Positions 1-7,271 of a stretch of 9,069 nucleotides of DNA are shown in pieces. The stretch covers positions 1 to 9,069 of the forward strand of contig JAITNI010000043.1 in assembly GCA_031290535.1 (NCBI GenBank). Reading direction: 5' to 3'. A program made the position numbers and the translations under genes. How positions within the stretch are numbered: position 1 is the first letter of the stretch; each line of letters opens with the position of its first letter. The notes below the pieces were generated by a model. The model saw only the letters and a program-made list of their open reading frames with translations, ran no database searches and was not told where the DNA came from. This stretch comes from Zoogloeaceae bacterium. GTDB taxonomy: Bacteria; Pseudomonadota; Gammaproteobacteria; Burkholderiales; Rhodocyclaceae.

Positions 1-297
1 ATTGACCACCCGTGCCTCGGGCGGCCAGCCCATGCGGGCGACGACTTCCGCCAGCCGGTGCGTGCCGCTTGGGTGGTCGGGACGGGTCATCAGCGCGACA
101 AAACCGTGCGCCTCGACAGCCGCCCGGATGGCCTCGTGATCGGTGGCGATGAGGATTTCTTCCGCGCCCGAATCCCGCGCCCGTTCGGCGACGCGCACCA
201 CCATCGGCTTGCCGCCCAGATCGAGCAGGGGCTTGGCGGGCAGGCGGCTGGAGGCGTAACGGGCGGGAATGACGACCTTGAACGGGGCAGGGGGCAT
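1..297 (-). CDS. kdsB: CMP-Kdo synthetase (3-deoxy-manno-octulosonate cytidylyltransferase), N-terminal 99 codons
   Basis: This cytosolic enzyme activates Kdo with CTP to give CMP-Kdo, the donor for the inner core of lipopolysaccharide. The visible 99 residues carry the family's N-terminal nucleotide-binding signature [14 protein letters not shown] (residues 11-24), the ATDHEAI segment (51-57) and the [11 protein letters not shown] block (75-85). The last block has His where many homologues have Asp or Glu (SGTD/ERLAEV); I read this as ordinary family variation. The ATG at 297 overlaps the stop of the Trm112-like gene by one base (TGATG), and a GGAAG ribosome-binding sequence lies just upstream, so translation is probably coupled. 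The family is usually about 250 residues, so roughly 60% of the gene lies beyond the left edge. It is the last visible member of the exbB-exbD-lpxK-Trm112-kdsB operon. The identification is secure; completeness cannot be judged. Confidence 0.95.
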   Translation of the reverse strand, partial: MPPAPFKVVIPARYASSRLPAKPLLDLGGKPMVVRVAERARDSGAEEILIATDHEAIRAAVEAHGFVALMTRPDHPSGTHRLAEVVARMGWPPEARVVN

Positions 298-473
298 CAG
301 ATTTCTTCCGCCGTCAGGGCGCGGGCTTCTTCTTCCAGCATCACGGGGATGCCGTCCCGGACGGGGTAGGCCAGTTTGCAGGGTTTGCAAACGAGTTCCT
401 GTTCGGTTTTTTTGTACAGCAGTTCGCCCTTGCACAAGGGGCACACGAGAATATCAAGCAGTCTTGCGTCCAT
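297..473 (-). CDS. ycaR: Trm112/YcaR-family small zinc-ribbon protein
   Basis: This is a 58-residue protein with two CXXC pairs (Cys11/Cys14 in CPLCKGEL and Cys29/Cys32 in CKPC), followed by the conserved [12 protein letters not shown] segment. That pattern is the Trm112/YcaR (former DUF343) zinc-ribbon fold. In eukaryotes and archaea Trm112 activates several methyltransferases. The role of the bacterial protein is poorly defined, and its placement between lpxK and kdsB is conserved in many proteobacteria. The ATG at 473 is chosen because family members start with M-D-x-x-L-L-D-I-L-x-C-P and because GGAG lies 8 nt upstream; a longer in-frame extension to 572 would run through the lpxK coding sequence and does not resemble the family. 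The start overlaps the end of lpxK by 20 nt and the stop overlaps the kdsB start by 1 nt, so it is embedded in the operon. The family call is firm; no specific function is claimed. Confidence 0.93.
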   Translation of the reverse strand: MDARLLDILVCPLCKGELLYKKTEQELVCKPCKLAYPVRDGIPVMLEEEARALTAEEI

Positions 474-1503
474 GAATGGTCTCCAGCAGGATGTGGGTGA
501 GTTCGGGCGGCAGTTCCGCCGCCACCGGCAGCACCCAGATTTCGGGGGCGCCTGAAAGGGACAGGCGCGCACATTTTACCGCATCCTTTTCCGTCATCAG
601 GAGGATCTCGCCGGCGGCGCAAAAGGCCAGATCGGCGGCGCGGTAGTTGTGATGATCGGGAAAGGGATGCGCCGTAAAAACAAGCCCCAGTTCGCTCAGG
701 GTGCGAAAAAAACGCGGCGGGTCGCCAATCCCCGCCAGCGCGTGCAGTGTTTTACCCGCGTCGCGCTGCCGGAGTTCCGCCGCCGTGGCGCGGATTTGCG
801 GCTGCTCAAGGCGATAAAAGGGCGCGGCCTTGAGGCGCATGGCGTAATGAGGAATTTGGGGGGCGCTTTTCAGGACGCGGGCATCGGGCGTGCCATTGAA
901 CACCAGCGCCTGTACCCGTCGCGCCCGTGTGAGCGGTTCGCGCAGCGGCCCCAGAGGGAGCAGGTGGCCATTGCCCGCGCCGCGCCCGTCGAAGACCACG
1001 ATTTCGGCGTCCCGCTTCAGGCGGTAGTGTTGCAGGCCATCATCGCAAATCAGGAGATTGACCTGCGGATGCGCCTTCAGCAGCGCGTGCGCGGCGGCCA
1101 CCCGGTCTTGCCCCACCCAGACGGGCAACCGGCTTTGACGCGCCAGCAGCACCGGCTCATCCCCGATTTTTTCCGGGGAAGATTCGGGCGTGACTGGCAG
1201 GGGATGTTGATGACTGCCGCCATAGCCGCGACTGACAATGCCGGGGCGCCATCCGGCTTCTTGCAGGCTTTGGGCGCACCAGAGCGTCAGCGGCGTTTTG
1301 CCCGCGCCGCCGACGGTGAGATTGCCGATCACAATCACCGGCACGGGCAGGGCGAAGGACTGGAGCCAGCCGCGCCGGTAGGCCAGCCGACGCAGGGCGG
1401 CCAGCCCCGCGAACAGGGGAACGATCAGCGCCAGTGGCGAGAGCGCCAGCGCCTGCGAAAAGGAAAGTTTGCGGGTATACAGGCGTTCCTGAAGCCAGCC
1501 CAT
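454..1503 (-). CDS. lpxK: Tetraacyldisaccharide 4'-kinase
   Basis: LpxK phosphorylates the 4' position of the tetraacyl disaccharide 1-phosphate precursor with ATP, giving lipid IVA on the cytoplasmic face of the inner membrane. The 349-residue product is of normal family length. It starts with an amphipathic/hydrophobic anchor (about residues 14-37), followed by a P-loop [11 protein letters not shown] (60-70). Other conserved blocks are SRGYGG (91-96), GDEP (114-117), DDGLQH (154-159), LPLGPLREP (182-190), GIGDPPRFF (258-266), FPDHHNY (281-287) and TEKDAVK (304-310). The ATG at 1503 lies 5 nt after the exbD stop with no clear Shine-Dalgarno sequence, so it probably depends on coupling to exbD. 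Its 3' end overlaps the Trm112-like gene by 20 nt. Pairing with kdsB puts lipid A phosphorylation and Kdo activation in one transcript. The assignment is firm. Confidence 0.97.
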   Translation of the reverse strand: MGWLQERLYTRKLSFSQALALSPLALIVPLFAGLAALRRLAYRRGWLQSFALPVPVIVIGNLTVGGAGKTPLTLWCAQSLQEAGWRPGIVSRGYGGSHQHPLPVTPESSPEKIGDEPVLLARQSRLPVWVGQDRVAAAHALLKAHPQVNLLICDDGLQHYRLKRDAEIVVFDGRGAGNGHLLPLGPLREPLTRARRVQALVFNGTPDARVLKSAPQIPHYAMRLKAAPFYRLEQPQIRATAAELRQRDAGKTLHALAGIGDPPRFFRTLSELGLVFTAHPFPDHHNYRAADLAFCAAGEILLMTEKDAVKCARLSLSGAPEIWVLPVAAELPPELTHILLETIHGRKTA

Positions 1504-1508
1504 GACGA

Positions 1509-1928
1509 TTAGGGCGTCTGGGTTTGCGTTGTGAAGGAAATATGCGGGAAGCCAGCGCCCTGCGCCGCCTGCATGACGTCAATCACGCTCTGGTGCGGGG
1601 TTTTGGCGTCGGCGCTGATGATGATGACCGGGGCGCGTCGGCCCGCTGCCGCCGAGGTCAGCGCATCGGTGATGAAGCGCACTTCGCTGCCTTGCAGCGC
1701 GGTTTTGTTGACCAGAATCTGCCCGGTGGCGGTAATCACGACTTCGATTTCGTTCGATTGCGCCTCCCCGGCGCTGGCGTCGGCGGAGGGCAGATTGATT
1801 TCCAGCCCCGCGAAGCGCGAATAGGTGGTGGTCAGCATCAGAAAAATGATGACCACCAACAGCACGTCAATCAGGGGAATCAGGTTGATTTCCGGTTCTT
1901 CCCGCCCGCGACCGCGATTGAAGTTCAT
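1509..1928 (-). CDS. exbD: ExbD/TolR-family biopolymer transport protein
   Basis: ExbD is the single-span partner of ExbB in the proton-motive-force-driven motor that energises TonB (or, in the paralogous system, TolA). The 139-residue protein has a short basic cytoplasmic N-terminus and one transmembrane helix at about residues 17-34. That helix contains the essential acidic residue, Asp21 in PLIDVLLVVIIF, equivalent to the known proton-path aspartate of ExbD/TolR. A periplasmic domain follows (40-139) with the usual VVITATGQILVN beta-strand and ADAKTPHQSVIDVM region. The ATG at 1928 follows the exbB stop by 9 nt, and AAGGGG in that gap is a good ribosome-binding site. No tonB or tolA/tolB/pal is in view. 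ExbD rather than TolR is preferred from the neighbourhood (exbB-exbD-lpxK is a recurrent betaproteobacterial order), but the two families are hard to separate by eye. Confidence 0.93.
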   Translation of the reverse strand: MNFNRGRGREEPEINLIPLIDVLLVVIIFLMLTTTYSRFAGLEINLPSADASAGEAQSNEIEVVITATGQILVNKTALQGSEVRFITDALTSAAAGRRAPVIIISADAKTPHQSVIDVMQAAQGAGFPHISFTTQTQTP

Positions 1929-1937
1929 GGCAACCCC

Positions 1938-2543
1938 TTATTTGCGTTCGCCGTGGATGAGTTCCACCAGACGAATCGCCTGCTGTTCCATGTCGATCAC
2001 AAAACTATCGACCAGGGCGCGGAAATGCCGCCAGAAAATCATGCTCGGGATGGCGATCAGAATGCCGAAGCCGGTGTTGTAGAGGGCGATGGAAATGCCG
2101 TGCGCCAGCGTGAGCGGGTCGGCGCTGCCCGGCGTTTGCGCGCCGAACATCTCGATCATCCCCACCACCGTGCCAAAAAGACCCATCAGGGGCGAAATGG
2201 AGGCGATGGTACCCAGCGTGGTCAGGTAACGTTCCAGCTGGTGCGTGACGGCGCGACCGGTTTCCTCAATGGATTCCTTCATCACTTCGCGGGAGGCGTT
2301 GCGATTTCTCAACCCGGCGGCCAGCACTTTTCCGAGCGGGGAATGCTGTTCCAGCTCCTGCACAAACCCATCATGGGCGGCATTCTTGCGGCATTCGCCC
2401 ACCACCCGTTGCAGGAGACCCGAAGGCACGATTCTGGAACGGCGCAACACAATGGAACGTTCGATAATCAGGGCAACCGCGATGATCGAGGCGAACAGCA
2501 AGGGCCAGATAGGCCAGCCCGCAGCCTTTAGAATAACAAACAC
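1938..2543 (-). CDS. exbB: ExbB/TolQ/MotA-family proton channel protein
   Basis: This is the multi-span inner-membrane subunit that forms the pentameric proton channel around ExbD. The 201-residue protein has a first membrane helix at about residues 10-29 (PIWPLLFASIIAVALIIER). A cytoplasmic stretch follows, then two further helices: one in the SPLMGLFGTVVGMIEMF block (117-133) and one in ISIALYNTGFGILIAIPSMI (150-169). These are the family's conserved signature blocks. The start is GTG at 2543, supported by GGAGG with a 4-nt gap; the short spacing and GTG may moderate expression. The sequence FVILKAAGWPIWPLL right after the start resembles what I recall of betaproteobacterial homologues, so no upstream start is needed. 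It is the first gene of the leftward operon, and its promoter must lie in the divergent region 2544-2920. TolQ is the alternative name, but context favours ExbB. Confidence 0.93.
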   Translation of the reverse strand: MFVILKAAGWPIWPLLFASIIAVALIIERSIVLRRSRIVPSGLLQRVVGECRKNAAHDGFVQELEQHSPLGKVLAAGLRNRNASREVMKESIEETGRAVTHQLERYLTTLGTIASISPLMGLFGTVVGMIEMFGAQTPGSADPLTLAHGISIALYNTGFGILIAIPSMIFWRHFRALVDSFVIDMEQQAIRLVELIHGERK

Positions 2544-2920
2544 GCAACCTCCACACTCAGGACTAGGGGTTTGAGAAACAAACAGGCCGCTATTCTGCCC
2601 TCATGCCCATGTCAGGGCAAGCCCGATTGCAAAAAAAGACACAGGATTCTTGCGCTTTTTTCCTGTTTACCCGATAGTGACGCGCTTTGCGGCGCTTATC
2701 CCCAAAAGCTGTGGATAAGTTTGTGGATAGAGAGGGACAAAGAAACACAATCCCTGACAGAACAAGGGTTTTTCCTGCTCCGCCCACAAACAAGGCGCTT
2801 TTGATTGTCTCAATAAAATCAATGAGTTAATGAAAAAACTTTTCTGTCAACCGGGTTGGTCAAAGAAGTGCTTCTGCCCGAAATGCAACATTTTCCGCTT
2901 GTGGAGTAAACAGCCTCGTC
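2544..2920. other. Divergent intergenic region between exbB and xseA (377 nt)
   Basis: No credible gene lies here: short open stretches on both strands lack recognisable similarity and ribosome-binding sites. It separates the leftward exbB operon from rightward xseA, so it should hold both promoters, but I could not find a -35/-10 pair good enough to call. Visible structure includes a DnaA-box-like cluster at 2696-2730 (listed separately). A 6-bp inverted repeat ACAGGA/TCCTGT lies at 2641-2646 and 2661-2666. A second 6-bp repeat TTGATT/AATCAA lies at 2801-2806 and 2817-2822, inside an A+T-rich patch (about 2800-2850) near xseA. The region is lower in G+C than the surrounding genes. Confidence 0.8.
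2696..2730. promoter_or_regulatory. Cluster of three DnaA-box-like 9-mers
   Basis: The consensus DnaA box is TTATCCACA. The reverse-strand copy TGTGGATAA at 2710-2718 is a perfect match. A second reverse-strand copy, TGTGGATAG at 2722-2730, and a forward-strand copy, TTATCCCCA at 2696-2704, each differ at one position. The three lie within 35 nt, and the two reverse copies are 12 nt apart start to start. The first two also form a 7-bp inverted repeat CTTATCC/GGATAAG (2695-2701 and 2713-2719). No dnaA, dnaN, gyrB or rpmH gene is nearby, so an origin cannot be claimed. A DnaA-responsive promoter element or a DnaA-titrating locus fits equally well. Confidence 0.6.
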
Positions 2921-4156
2921 ATGCTTGACATCTCCCCCAATTCCAGCCCCGAATCCGTGTGCAGCGTCAGCGAACTGAACCAGCGGGCGCGTCGCCTGCT
3001 GGAAGAACAATGGCCGCGCCTCTGGGTGGCGGGCGAAATTTCCAATTGCGTCCGCGCCGCTTCCGGGCACCTGTATTTCACTCTGAAGGACGACCAGGCG
3101 CAGGTGCGCTGCGCGATCTGGCGCAACAAGGCGCAACTGCTTGGTTTTCGCCCGGAAAACGGCCAGAAGGTCGAGGCGCGGGCGCAGGTGACGCTGTACG
3201 AGGCGCGGGGAGAATACCAGCTCAACGTCGACACCCTGCGTCTGGCCGGACAGGGCAGCCTGTTCGAGCGTTTTCTGGCGCTGAAGGCCAAACTCGAAAG
3301 CGAAGGGTTGTTCCTGCCGGAGCAAAAGCGGCCTCTGCCGGGGTTTCCCCGCCGTCTGGCGCTTGTCACCAGCCCCCAGGCGGCGGCTCTGAAGGATGTG
3401 CTGGCGACACTTGCGCGCCGCGCCCCGCATGTGGCGCTCACCCTGTTTCCCACGCCGGTGCAGGGCGAGGGCGCGGCCGCGCAGATCGCGCTGGCGCTGG
3501 CGGCGGCCTCCGCTTCCGATCACGATGCCATCCTGCTGTGCCGGGGCGGCGGCAGTATGGAAGACCTGTGGGCGTTCAATGAAGAAATCGTCGCCCGCGC
3601 CATTCGCGCTTCCCGTCTGCCGGTGGTGAGCGGCGTCGGCCACGAAACCGATTTCACGATTGCCGATTTTGCCGCCGACCTGCGCGCCCCCACGCCCACC
3701 TCCGCCGCCGAACAGCTCTGCCCGGACGCCGGGGCGCTGCGACGCCAGCTTGAGGCGCTCGGCCAGCGTCTCAGGACGCAACAGGAAAACCGTCTGCGCC
3801 AATGGGAACAACGTCTGGACAGCCTCGCCGCCCGCCTGCCGTCGCCCGCCCGCCAACTGGCGACCCGCCGCGACCGTCTGGCCGAACTCGCCGCCCGCCT
3901 GCCCGCCGTCTGGCGTCGCCAGCAACAAAACTGGCAAGCCGAACTGGAACGCCACGCGCAGGGGCTGCGCCAGCTTGACCCGCACGCCGTGCTGAGACGC
4001 GGCTACGCGCTGGTGCTCGACGCCACAGGCCACGCCGTGCGCGACGCGAGCCGCTTGCAGCCGGACGCCCCTCTGCACATGAAACTCGCCCGTGGCGAGG
4101 CGGACGTCCGGGTGGTGCGGGCGCTGCCGCAAAAAGCGGCATCGGCAGGGCGCTAG
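2921..4156 (+). CDS. xseA: Exodeoxyribonuclease VII large subunit
   Basis: XseA with several copies of XseB forms exonuclease VII, which degrades single-stranded DNA from both ends to short oligonucleotides in repair. The 411-residue product has the N-terminal OB-fold DNA-binding domain (about 14-110: SVSELNQRARRLLE, WVAGEIS, GHLYFTLKDD). The catalytic core follows with TSPQAAALKDV (150-160), CRGGGSMEDLWAFN (207-220) and GHETDFTIADFAADLRAPTP (240-259). A long helical, Arg/Gln/Leu-rich segment (about 270-350) is the expected coiled-coil arm for XseB binding, and the C-terminal LDPHAVLRRGYALV block (352-365) is present. It is slightly shorter than many homologues (about 430-460) without losing a motif. 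The ATG at 2921 is preferred because no in-frame start lies upstream; the nearest GGAG is 14 nt away, so initiation may be weak. xseB is not in the window. Confidence 0.97.
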   Translation: MLDISPNSSPESVCSVSELNQRARRLLEEQWPRLWVAGEISNCVRAASGHLYFTLKDDQAQVRCAIWRNKAQLLGFRPENGQKVEARAQVTLYEARGEYQLNVDTLRLAGQGSLFERFLALKAKLESEGLFLPEQKRPLPGFPRRLALVTSPQAAALKDVLATLARRAPHVALTLFPTPVQGEGAAAQIALALAAASASDHDAILLCRGGGSMEDLWAFNEEIVARAIRASRLPVVSGVGHETDFTIADFAADLRAPTPTSAAEQLCPDAGALRRQLEALGQRLRTQQENRLRQWEQRLDSLAARLPSPARQLATRRDRLAELAARLPAVWRRQQQNWQAELERHAQGLRQLDPHAVLRRGYALVLDATGHAVRDASRLQPDAPLHMKLARGEADVRVVRALPQKAASAGR

Positions 4157-4232
4157 CATAAAATTCATTCCGAAGGCTGCGGCGCTTGCGGATTCACGAT
4201 AAACTTACCGCTTCCTGTTGGAGCCTTGACCC

Positions 4233-4760
4233 ATGCCCTGTTTTTCTTTTCGCCCTTGCCTGATGCTTTGTCTTTCCCTGTGGCTGGCCGCCTGCGGCTT
4301 TCAGTTGCGCGGCGCGACGCAGTTGCCGTATCAAAATCTGTACATTGCGCTGGCGGCGAATTCTGACCGGGGCGCGGAGTTGCGCCGCCAGATTCGCGCC
4401 AGTCAACCGGAGTTGCTGGTGGAAGACCTCCAGCAGGCCGACGCCGTGTTCCGCGAAGTGGGTTACGGCACCGAGCGCATCATCGCCGCACTGAACGCGG
4501 AGGGACGCGCCAGGGAATACCAGTTGCGCCTGCATTACAGTTTTCGCGTCGAAGACAACAAGGGCGTGCCGCTGACGCCGGTCAATGAAATTATTCTGAC
4601 CCGCGAAGTCACTTATGACGATAACCAGTTGCTCGCCAAGGATCAGGAAGAAGCCTTTCTCTGGCAGGACATGAACCGCGATCTGGTGCAGCAAATCCTG
4701 CGTCGGCTGGCGCTCATCCAGCCGCAGGCCGTCCCGGTTGGCACGGAGGAAATCCGCTGA
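4233..4760 (+). CDS. lptE: LPS-assembly lipoprotein LptE
   Basis: LptE (RlpB) is the outer-membrane lipoprotein that plugs and chaperones the LptD beta-barrel, which inserts LPS into the outer leaflet. The 175-residue precursor has a type II signal peptide: MPCFSFRPCL, then a hydrophobic stretch, with lipobox L-A-A-C giving Cys21 as the acylated residue. The mature start CGFQLRG is typical of LptE. The QYRLHYSFRV-like strand (here residues about 95-108) and the TREVTYDDNQLLAKDQEE segment are further family hallmarks. GGAG lies 9 nt before the ATG at 4233. It begins 76 nt after xseA and overlaps holA by one base. In many betaproteobacteria lptE follows leuS; here leuS is absent and xseA is upstream. 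A possible weak -10 (TAAACT at 4200-4205) exists, but its -35 is poor, so separate transcription is uncertain. Confidence 0.93.
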   Translation: MPCFSFRPCLMLCLSLWLAACGFQLRGATQLPYQNLYIALAANSDRGAELRRQIRASQPELLVEDLQQADAVFREVGYGTERIIAALNAEGRAREYQLRLHYSFRVEDNKGVPLTPVNEIILTREVTYDDNQLLAKDQEEAFLWQDMNRDLVQQILRRLALIQPQAVPVGTEEIR

Positions 4761-5794
4761 TGCTCCTCAAGGGAGAACAGTTCGCCCGCCATCTGGAACA
4801 GGCGCTGAAGCCTTTGTATGTGCTGTATGGCGACGCGCCGCTCTTGGTGCTGGAAGCCGCCGACGCCCTGCGCGCCGCCGCCCGCAAACAGGGGTACACG
4901 GAGCGGGAATCCATGAGCGCGCTGGCGGGCTTTGACTGGGGGCAACTCGCGGCCGCCACCAGCAATCTTTCCCTGTTCGGCGGCAAAAAACTGATTGACC
5001 TCACGCTCCCGACCGGCAAGCCCGGCAAGGAGGGCAGCGCCGCCCTGATGGCCTACTGCCAGCGCATGAGCGCCGACAATGTGCTCCTCCTCACCCTGCC
5101 ACAACTGGACTGGAAGGAAGAAAAAGCCGTCTGGTTCGCCACGCTGGCGCAGGCGGGCGTCGTCCTGAAATTCAACGCCCCGCCGCTGGCCGAACTGCCG
5201 GGCTGGATTGCCGGACGGCTGGCGCGCCAGCAGCAGCAGGCGGACGAGGCAGGTCTGCGTTTCATGGCCGAGCGGGTGGAGGGCAATCTGCTGGCCGCGC
5301 ATCAGGAAATCCAGAAACTCGCGCTTCTCTACCCGGTCGGCCACTTGAGTTTTGAGCGCATCCGCGACGCCGTGCTGAACGTCGCCCGCTACAACGTGGA
5401 GGATTTGCGCGAGGCGCTCCTGACTGGCGATCTGGCGCGCCTGACGCGCACGCTGGAAGGCTTGCAGCAGGAAGGCGAATCCCCGGTGCTGGTGCTCTGG
5501 GCGATGGCGGAAGAAATCCGCGCCCTGGCGCAGGTCAAGGCGGGTCTGGCGCGTGGTCAGTCGGCGGATGGCCTGTTCAAGGAATTACGCATCTGGGGGC
5601 CGCGTCAAAATCTGCTGCGCCGCGCCGCGCAAGGCGTGGGCAACCAAACCCTGAAAAGCGCGTTAAAGGAGACCGCCCGCCTCGACCGCGCCATCAAGGG
5701 ACTCGACAAAAGCGGCAGCGGTGATGTGTGGGATGGTTTTTTGCGCTTGGGAATGCTGATCGGAGCGCACCGGCAGGCAAAGGCGCGGGGGTGA
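4760..5794 (+). CDS. holA: DNA polymerase III delta subunit
   Basis: HolA is the wrench subunit of the clamp loader (gamma/tau-delta-delta' complex) that opens the beta sliding clamp. At 344 residues it has normal length. The N-terminal domain shows LYVLYGDAPLLVLEAADALR (19-38) and the LSLFGGKKLIDLTLP segment (70-84), which lies near the clamp-interacting region. The middle domain has the GNLLAAHQEIQKLALLYP helix (175-192) and DAVLNVARYNVEDLREALL (203-221). The C-terminal collar domain spans about 225-340. The P-loop is degenerate, as expected for delta, which does not hydrolyse ATP. The ATG at 4760 shares its A with the lptE stop, and GGAGGA at 4745-4750 inside lptE provides a strong ribosome-binding site 9 nt away. 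Its stop at 5792-5794 lies 4 nt from the stop of convergent rarA, with no room for a terminator between them. Confidence 0.96.
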   Translation: MLLKGEQFARHLEQALKPLYVLYGDAPLLVLEAADALRAAARKQGYTERESMSALAGFDWGQLAAATSNLSLFGGKKLIDLTLPTGKPGKEGSAALMAYCQRMSADNVLLLTLPQLDWKEEKAVWFATLAQAGVVLKFNAPPLAELPGWIAGRLARQQQQADEAGLRFMAERVEGNLLAAHQEIQKLALLYPVGHLSFERIRDAVLNVARYNVEDLREALLTGDLARLTRTLEGLQQEGESPVLVLWAMAEEIRALAQVKAGLARGQSADGLFKELRIWGPRQNLLRRAAQGVGNQTLKSALKETARLDRAIKGLDKSGSGDVWDGFLRLGMLIGAHRQAKARG

Positions 5795-5798
5795 AGGT

Positions 5799-7145
5799 TC
5801 AGCGTTCCGGCTCTTTTTTCCTGGCCGCTGTATCCAGTTCCCGCAAATGCGCCAGTTTTTCGCCGATTCTGGCTTCCAGACCGCGTGGGACAGGGCGATA
5901 CCAGCCGGGTTCGGGCATGTCTTCGGGGAGGTAGTTTTCTCCGGCGGCGTAGGCTTCCGGTTCGTCGTGGGCGTAGCGGTAGGTTTTGCCGTAGCCGAGT
6001 TCTTTCATGAGTTTGGTGGGCGCGTTACGCAGATGTTCGGGCACGGGGCGGGAGGGGTCTTTGCTGACATGGGCGCGGGCGGCGTTGTAGGCTTTGTAGC
6101 CCGCGTTGGATTTGGGCGCGACGGCCATGTAGATCACGGCCTGGGCCAGCGCCAGTTCGCCTTCCGGGGAACCCAGACGCTCGTAGGTTTCCGCCGCGTC
6201 CAGCGCGACGCGGGCGGCGCGGGGGTCGGCCAGACCAATGTCTTCCCAGGCCATCCGCAGGATGCGCCGCGCCAGATAGCGGGGATCCGCGCCGCCGTCC
6301 AGCATCCGGCAGAGCCAGTACAGCGCCGCGTCCGGGCTGGAGCCGCGCACGGATTTGTGCAGGGCGGAAATCTGGTCGTAGAAGGCGTCGCCGCCCTTGT
6401 CAAAGCGGCGCAGGTTTTGCGCCAGCGCGTTCGCCACAAAAGCGCCGTCAATCTGCGTTTGATGCGCGCCGTGCGCGGCGATGCGGAGTTGTTCGAGCAG
6501 GTTCAGGAGTTTGCGGGCGTCGCCATCGGCAAGGCCGATCAGCCGGGTTTGCGCTTCTTCCTGAAACGAAAGTTCCGGGAAAGCAGTCTGTCGGGCGCGT
6601 TCAAAAAGCTGCCCCAGTTCTTCCGCGTTCAGGGGTTTGAGCACATACACGGCGGCGCGGGAGAGCAGCGCCGAATTGACTTCAAAGGAAGGATTTTCGG
6701 TGGTCGCGCCGATCAGGGTGACGGTGCCGGATTCCACATAGGGCAAAAAAGCGTCCTGTTGCGATTTGTTGAAGCGATGCACTTCATCGACAAACAGCAG
6801 GGTGCGCCGCCCCAGACGCTGACTGGCCTCGGCCTGACTCATCGCCTCGCGGATTTCCTTGACGCCGGAAAAAACGGCGGAAAGCGCGATAAAGTCGCAA
6901 TCAAACCCTTCCGCCATCAGTCGCGCCAGCGTCGTTTTGCCGACGCCGGGCGGCCCCCAGAAAATCATGGAATGCGGCTGCCGTGCCTCAAAGGCCAGTC
7001 GCAGGGGCTTGCCCGCCCCCAATAAATGCCGCTGCCCCACGACCTCTTCCAGTTGCTTGGGTCGCAACTGCTCCGCCAGGGGGGAAAATTGGGAAGGCGG
7101 GGGAGGGGGCGCGGTGGGGGTTGCGTCGGCAAAAAGATCGGACAT
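5799..7145 (-). CDS. rarA: Replication-associated recombination protein A (RarA/MgsA AAA+ ATPase)
   Basis: RarA is a tetrameric AAA+ ATPase related to eukaryotic Mgs1/WRNIP1. It acts at stalled forks and single-strand gaps and interacts with SSB. From the ATG at 7145 the product is 448 residues, the usual size. Motifs are Walker A GPPGVGKT (64-71), Walker [11 protein letters not shown] (116-125) and sensor 1 [18 protein letters not shown] (147-164). The C-terminal tetramerisation region carries [19 protein letters not shown] (263-281), [10 protein letters not shown] (301-310) and the [13 protein letters not shown] block (374-386). An in-frame GTG at 7238 would add 31 residues, but these do not resemble family members and would span a likely promoter, so [10 protein letters not shown] is preferred although no Shine-Dalgarno sequence precedes it. 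rarA is often next to lolA or serS; here it follows a Sir2 gene and converges on holA. Confidence 0.96.
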   Translation of the reverse strand: MSDLFADATPTAPPPPPSQFSPLAEQLRPKQLEEVVGQRHLLGAGKPLRLAFEARQPHSMIFWGPPGVGKTTLARLMAEGFDCDFIALSAVFSGVKEIREAMSQAEASQRLGRRTLLFVDEVHRFNKSQQDAFLPYVESGTVTLIGATTENPSFEVNSALLSRAAVYVLKPLNAEELGQLFERARQTAFPELSFQEEAQTRLIGLADGDARKLLNLLEQLRIAAHGAHQTQIDGAFVANALAQNLRRFDKGGDAFYDQISALHKSVRGSSPDAALYWLCRMLDGGADPRYLARRILRMAWEDIGLADPRAARVALDAAETYERLGSPEGELALAQAVIYMAVAPKSNAGYKAYNAARAHVSKDPSRPVPEHLRNAPTKLMKELGYGKTYRYAHDEPEAYAAGENYLPEDMPEPGWYRPVPRGLEARIGEKLAHLRELDTAARKKEPER

Positions 7146-7175
7146 GGGGAAGCGGCAAAAAGAGAAGGAACCCGC

Positions 7176-7204
7176 ATCTTCAGAGAAATCGGGAATTTTG
7201 ACAA
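7176..7204 (-). promoter_or_regulatory. Possible sigma-70 promoter for rarA
   Basis: On the minus strand TTGTCA (7204-7199, 5/6 to the -35 consensus) is followed after exactly 17 nt by GAAGAT (7181-7176, 3/6 to the -10 consensus). Initiation about 7 nt downstream would give a leader of roughly 20-25 nt before the rarA ATG at 7145. This agrees with choosing that start over the GTG at 7238. The -10 is weak, so this is a candidate only. Confidence 0.3.
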
Positions 7205-7230
7205 CTGCCTGAATCCCCGCGCTTGTTGCG

Positions 7231-7255
7231 ACGCCCACAAATCGGGGCGTTTTTT
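7231..7255 (+). terminator. Rho-independent terminator shape on the plus strand
   Basis: The 6-bp stem ACGCCC/GGGCGT (7231-7236 and 7245-7250) has an 8-nt loop and runs straight into a T tract (7250-7255), so it reads as an intrinsic terminator in the plus direction only. No plus-strand gene ends here: the neighbours Sir2 and rarA are both on the minus strand. It could stop antisense transcripts, for example read-through from holA across rarA. It could also be a chance structure in upstream regulatory sequence. Confidence 0.45.
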
Positions 7256-7271
7256 CCCTGATGCGCCGGGT

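Noticed and set aside
649..1512. 287-codon plus-strand open frame opposite lpxK
   Set aside because: It is antisense to lpxK, Arg/Gln-rich, with no motif or ribosome-binding site.
1524..2531. 335-codon plus-strand open frame opposite exbB and exbD
   Set aside because: It spans the antisense of two well-identified membrane protein genes; the His/Gly/Asp-rich product has no domain signature.
2604..2619. TGCCC/GGGCA inverted repeat as a terminator
   Set aside because: The stem is only 5 bp, there is no T tract, and it lies upstream rather than downstream of both neighbouring genes.
2544..2920. Calling the intergenic region an oriC
   Set aside because: Only three DnaA-like boxes and no dnaA, dnaN, gyrB, rpmH or parAB neighbour; without GC skew an origin is not supported.
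2819..4168. 449-codon open frame on the minus strand opposite xseA
   Set aside because: It is the shadow of xseA: low-complexity Arg/Gly/Ala/Gln-rich product, no family resemblance, and it would also cover the xseA promoter region.
5847..7025. 392-codon open frame on the plus strand opposite rarA
   Set aside because: It is antisense to a gene with complete AAA+ motifs, its product is Gly/Val/Arg/Phe-rich with no recognisable domain, and long antisense frames are expected in G+C-rich DNA.
7146..7238. 31-residue N-terminal extension of RarA from a GTG
   Set aside because: The added residues do not resemble RarA N-termini, and the region contains a possible promoter and a hairpin with T tract.
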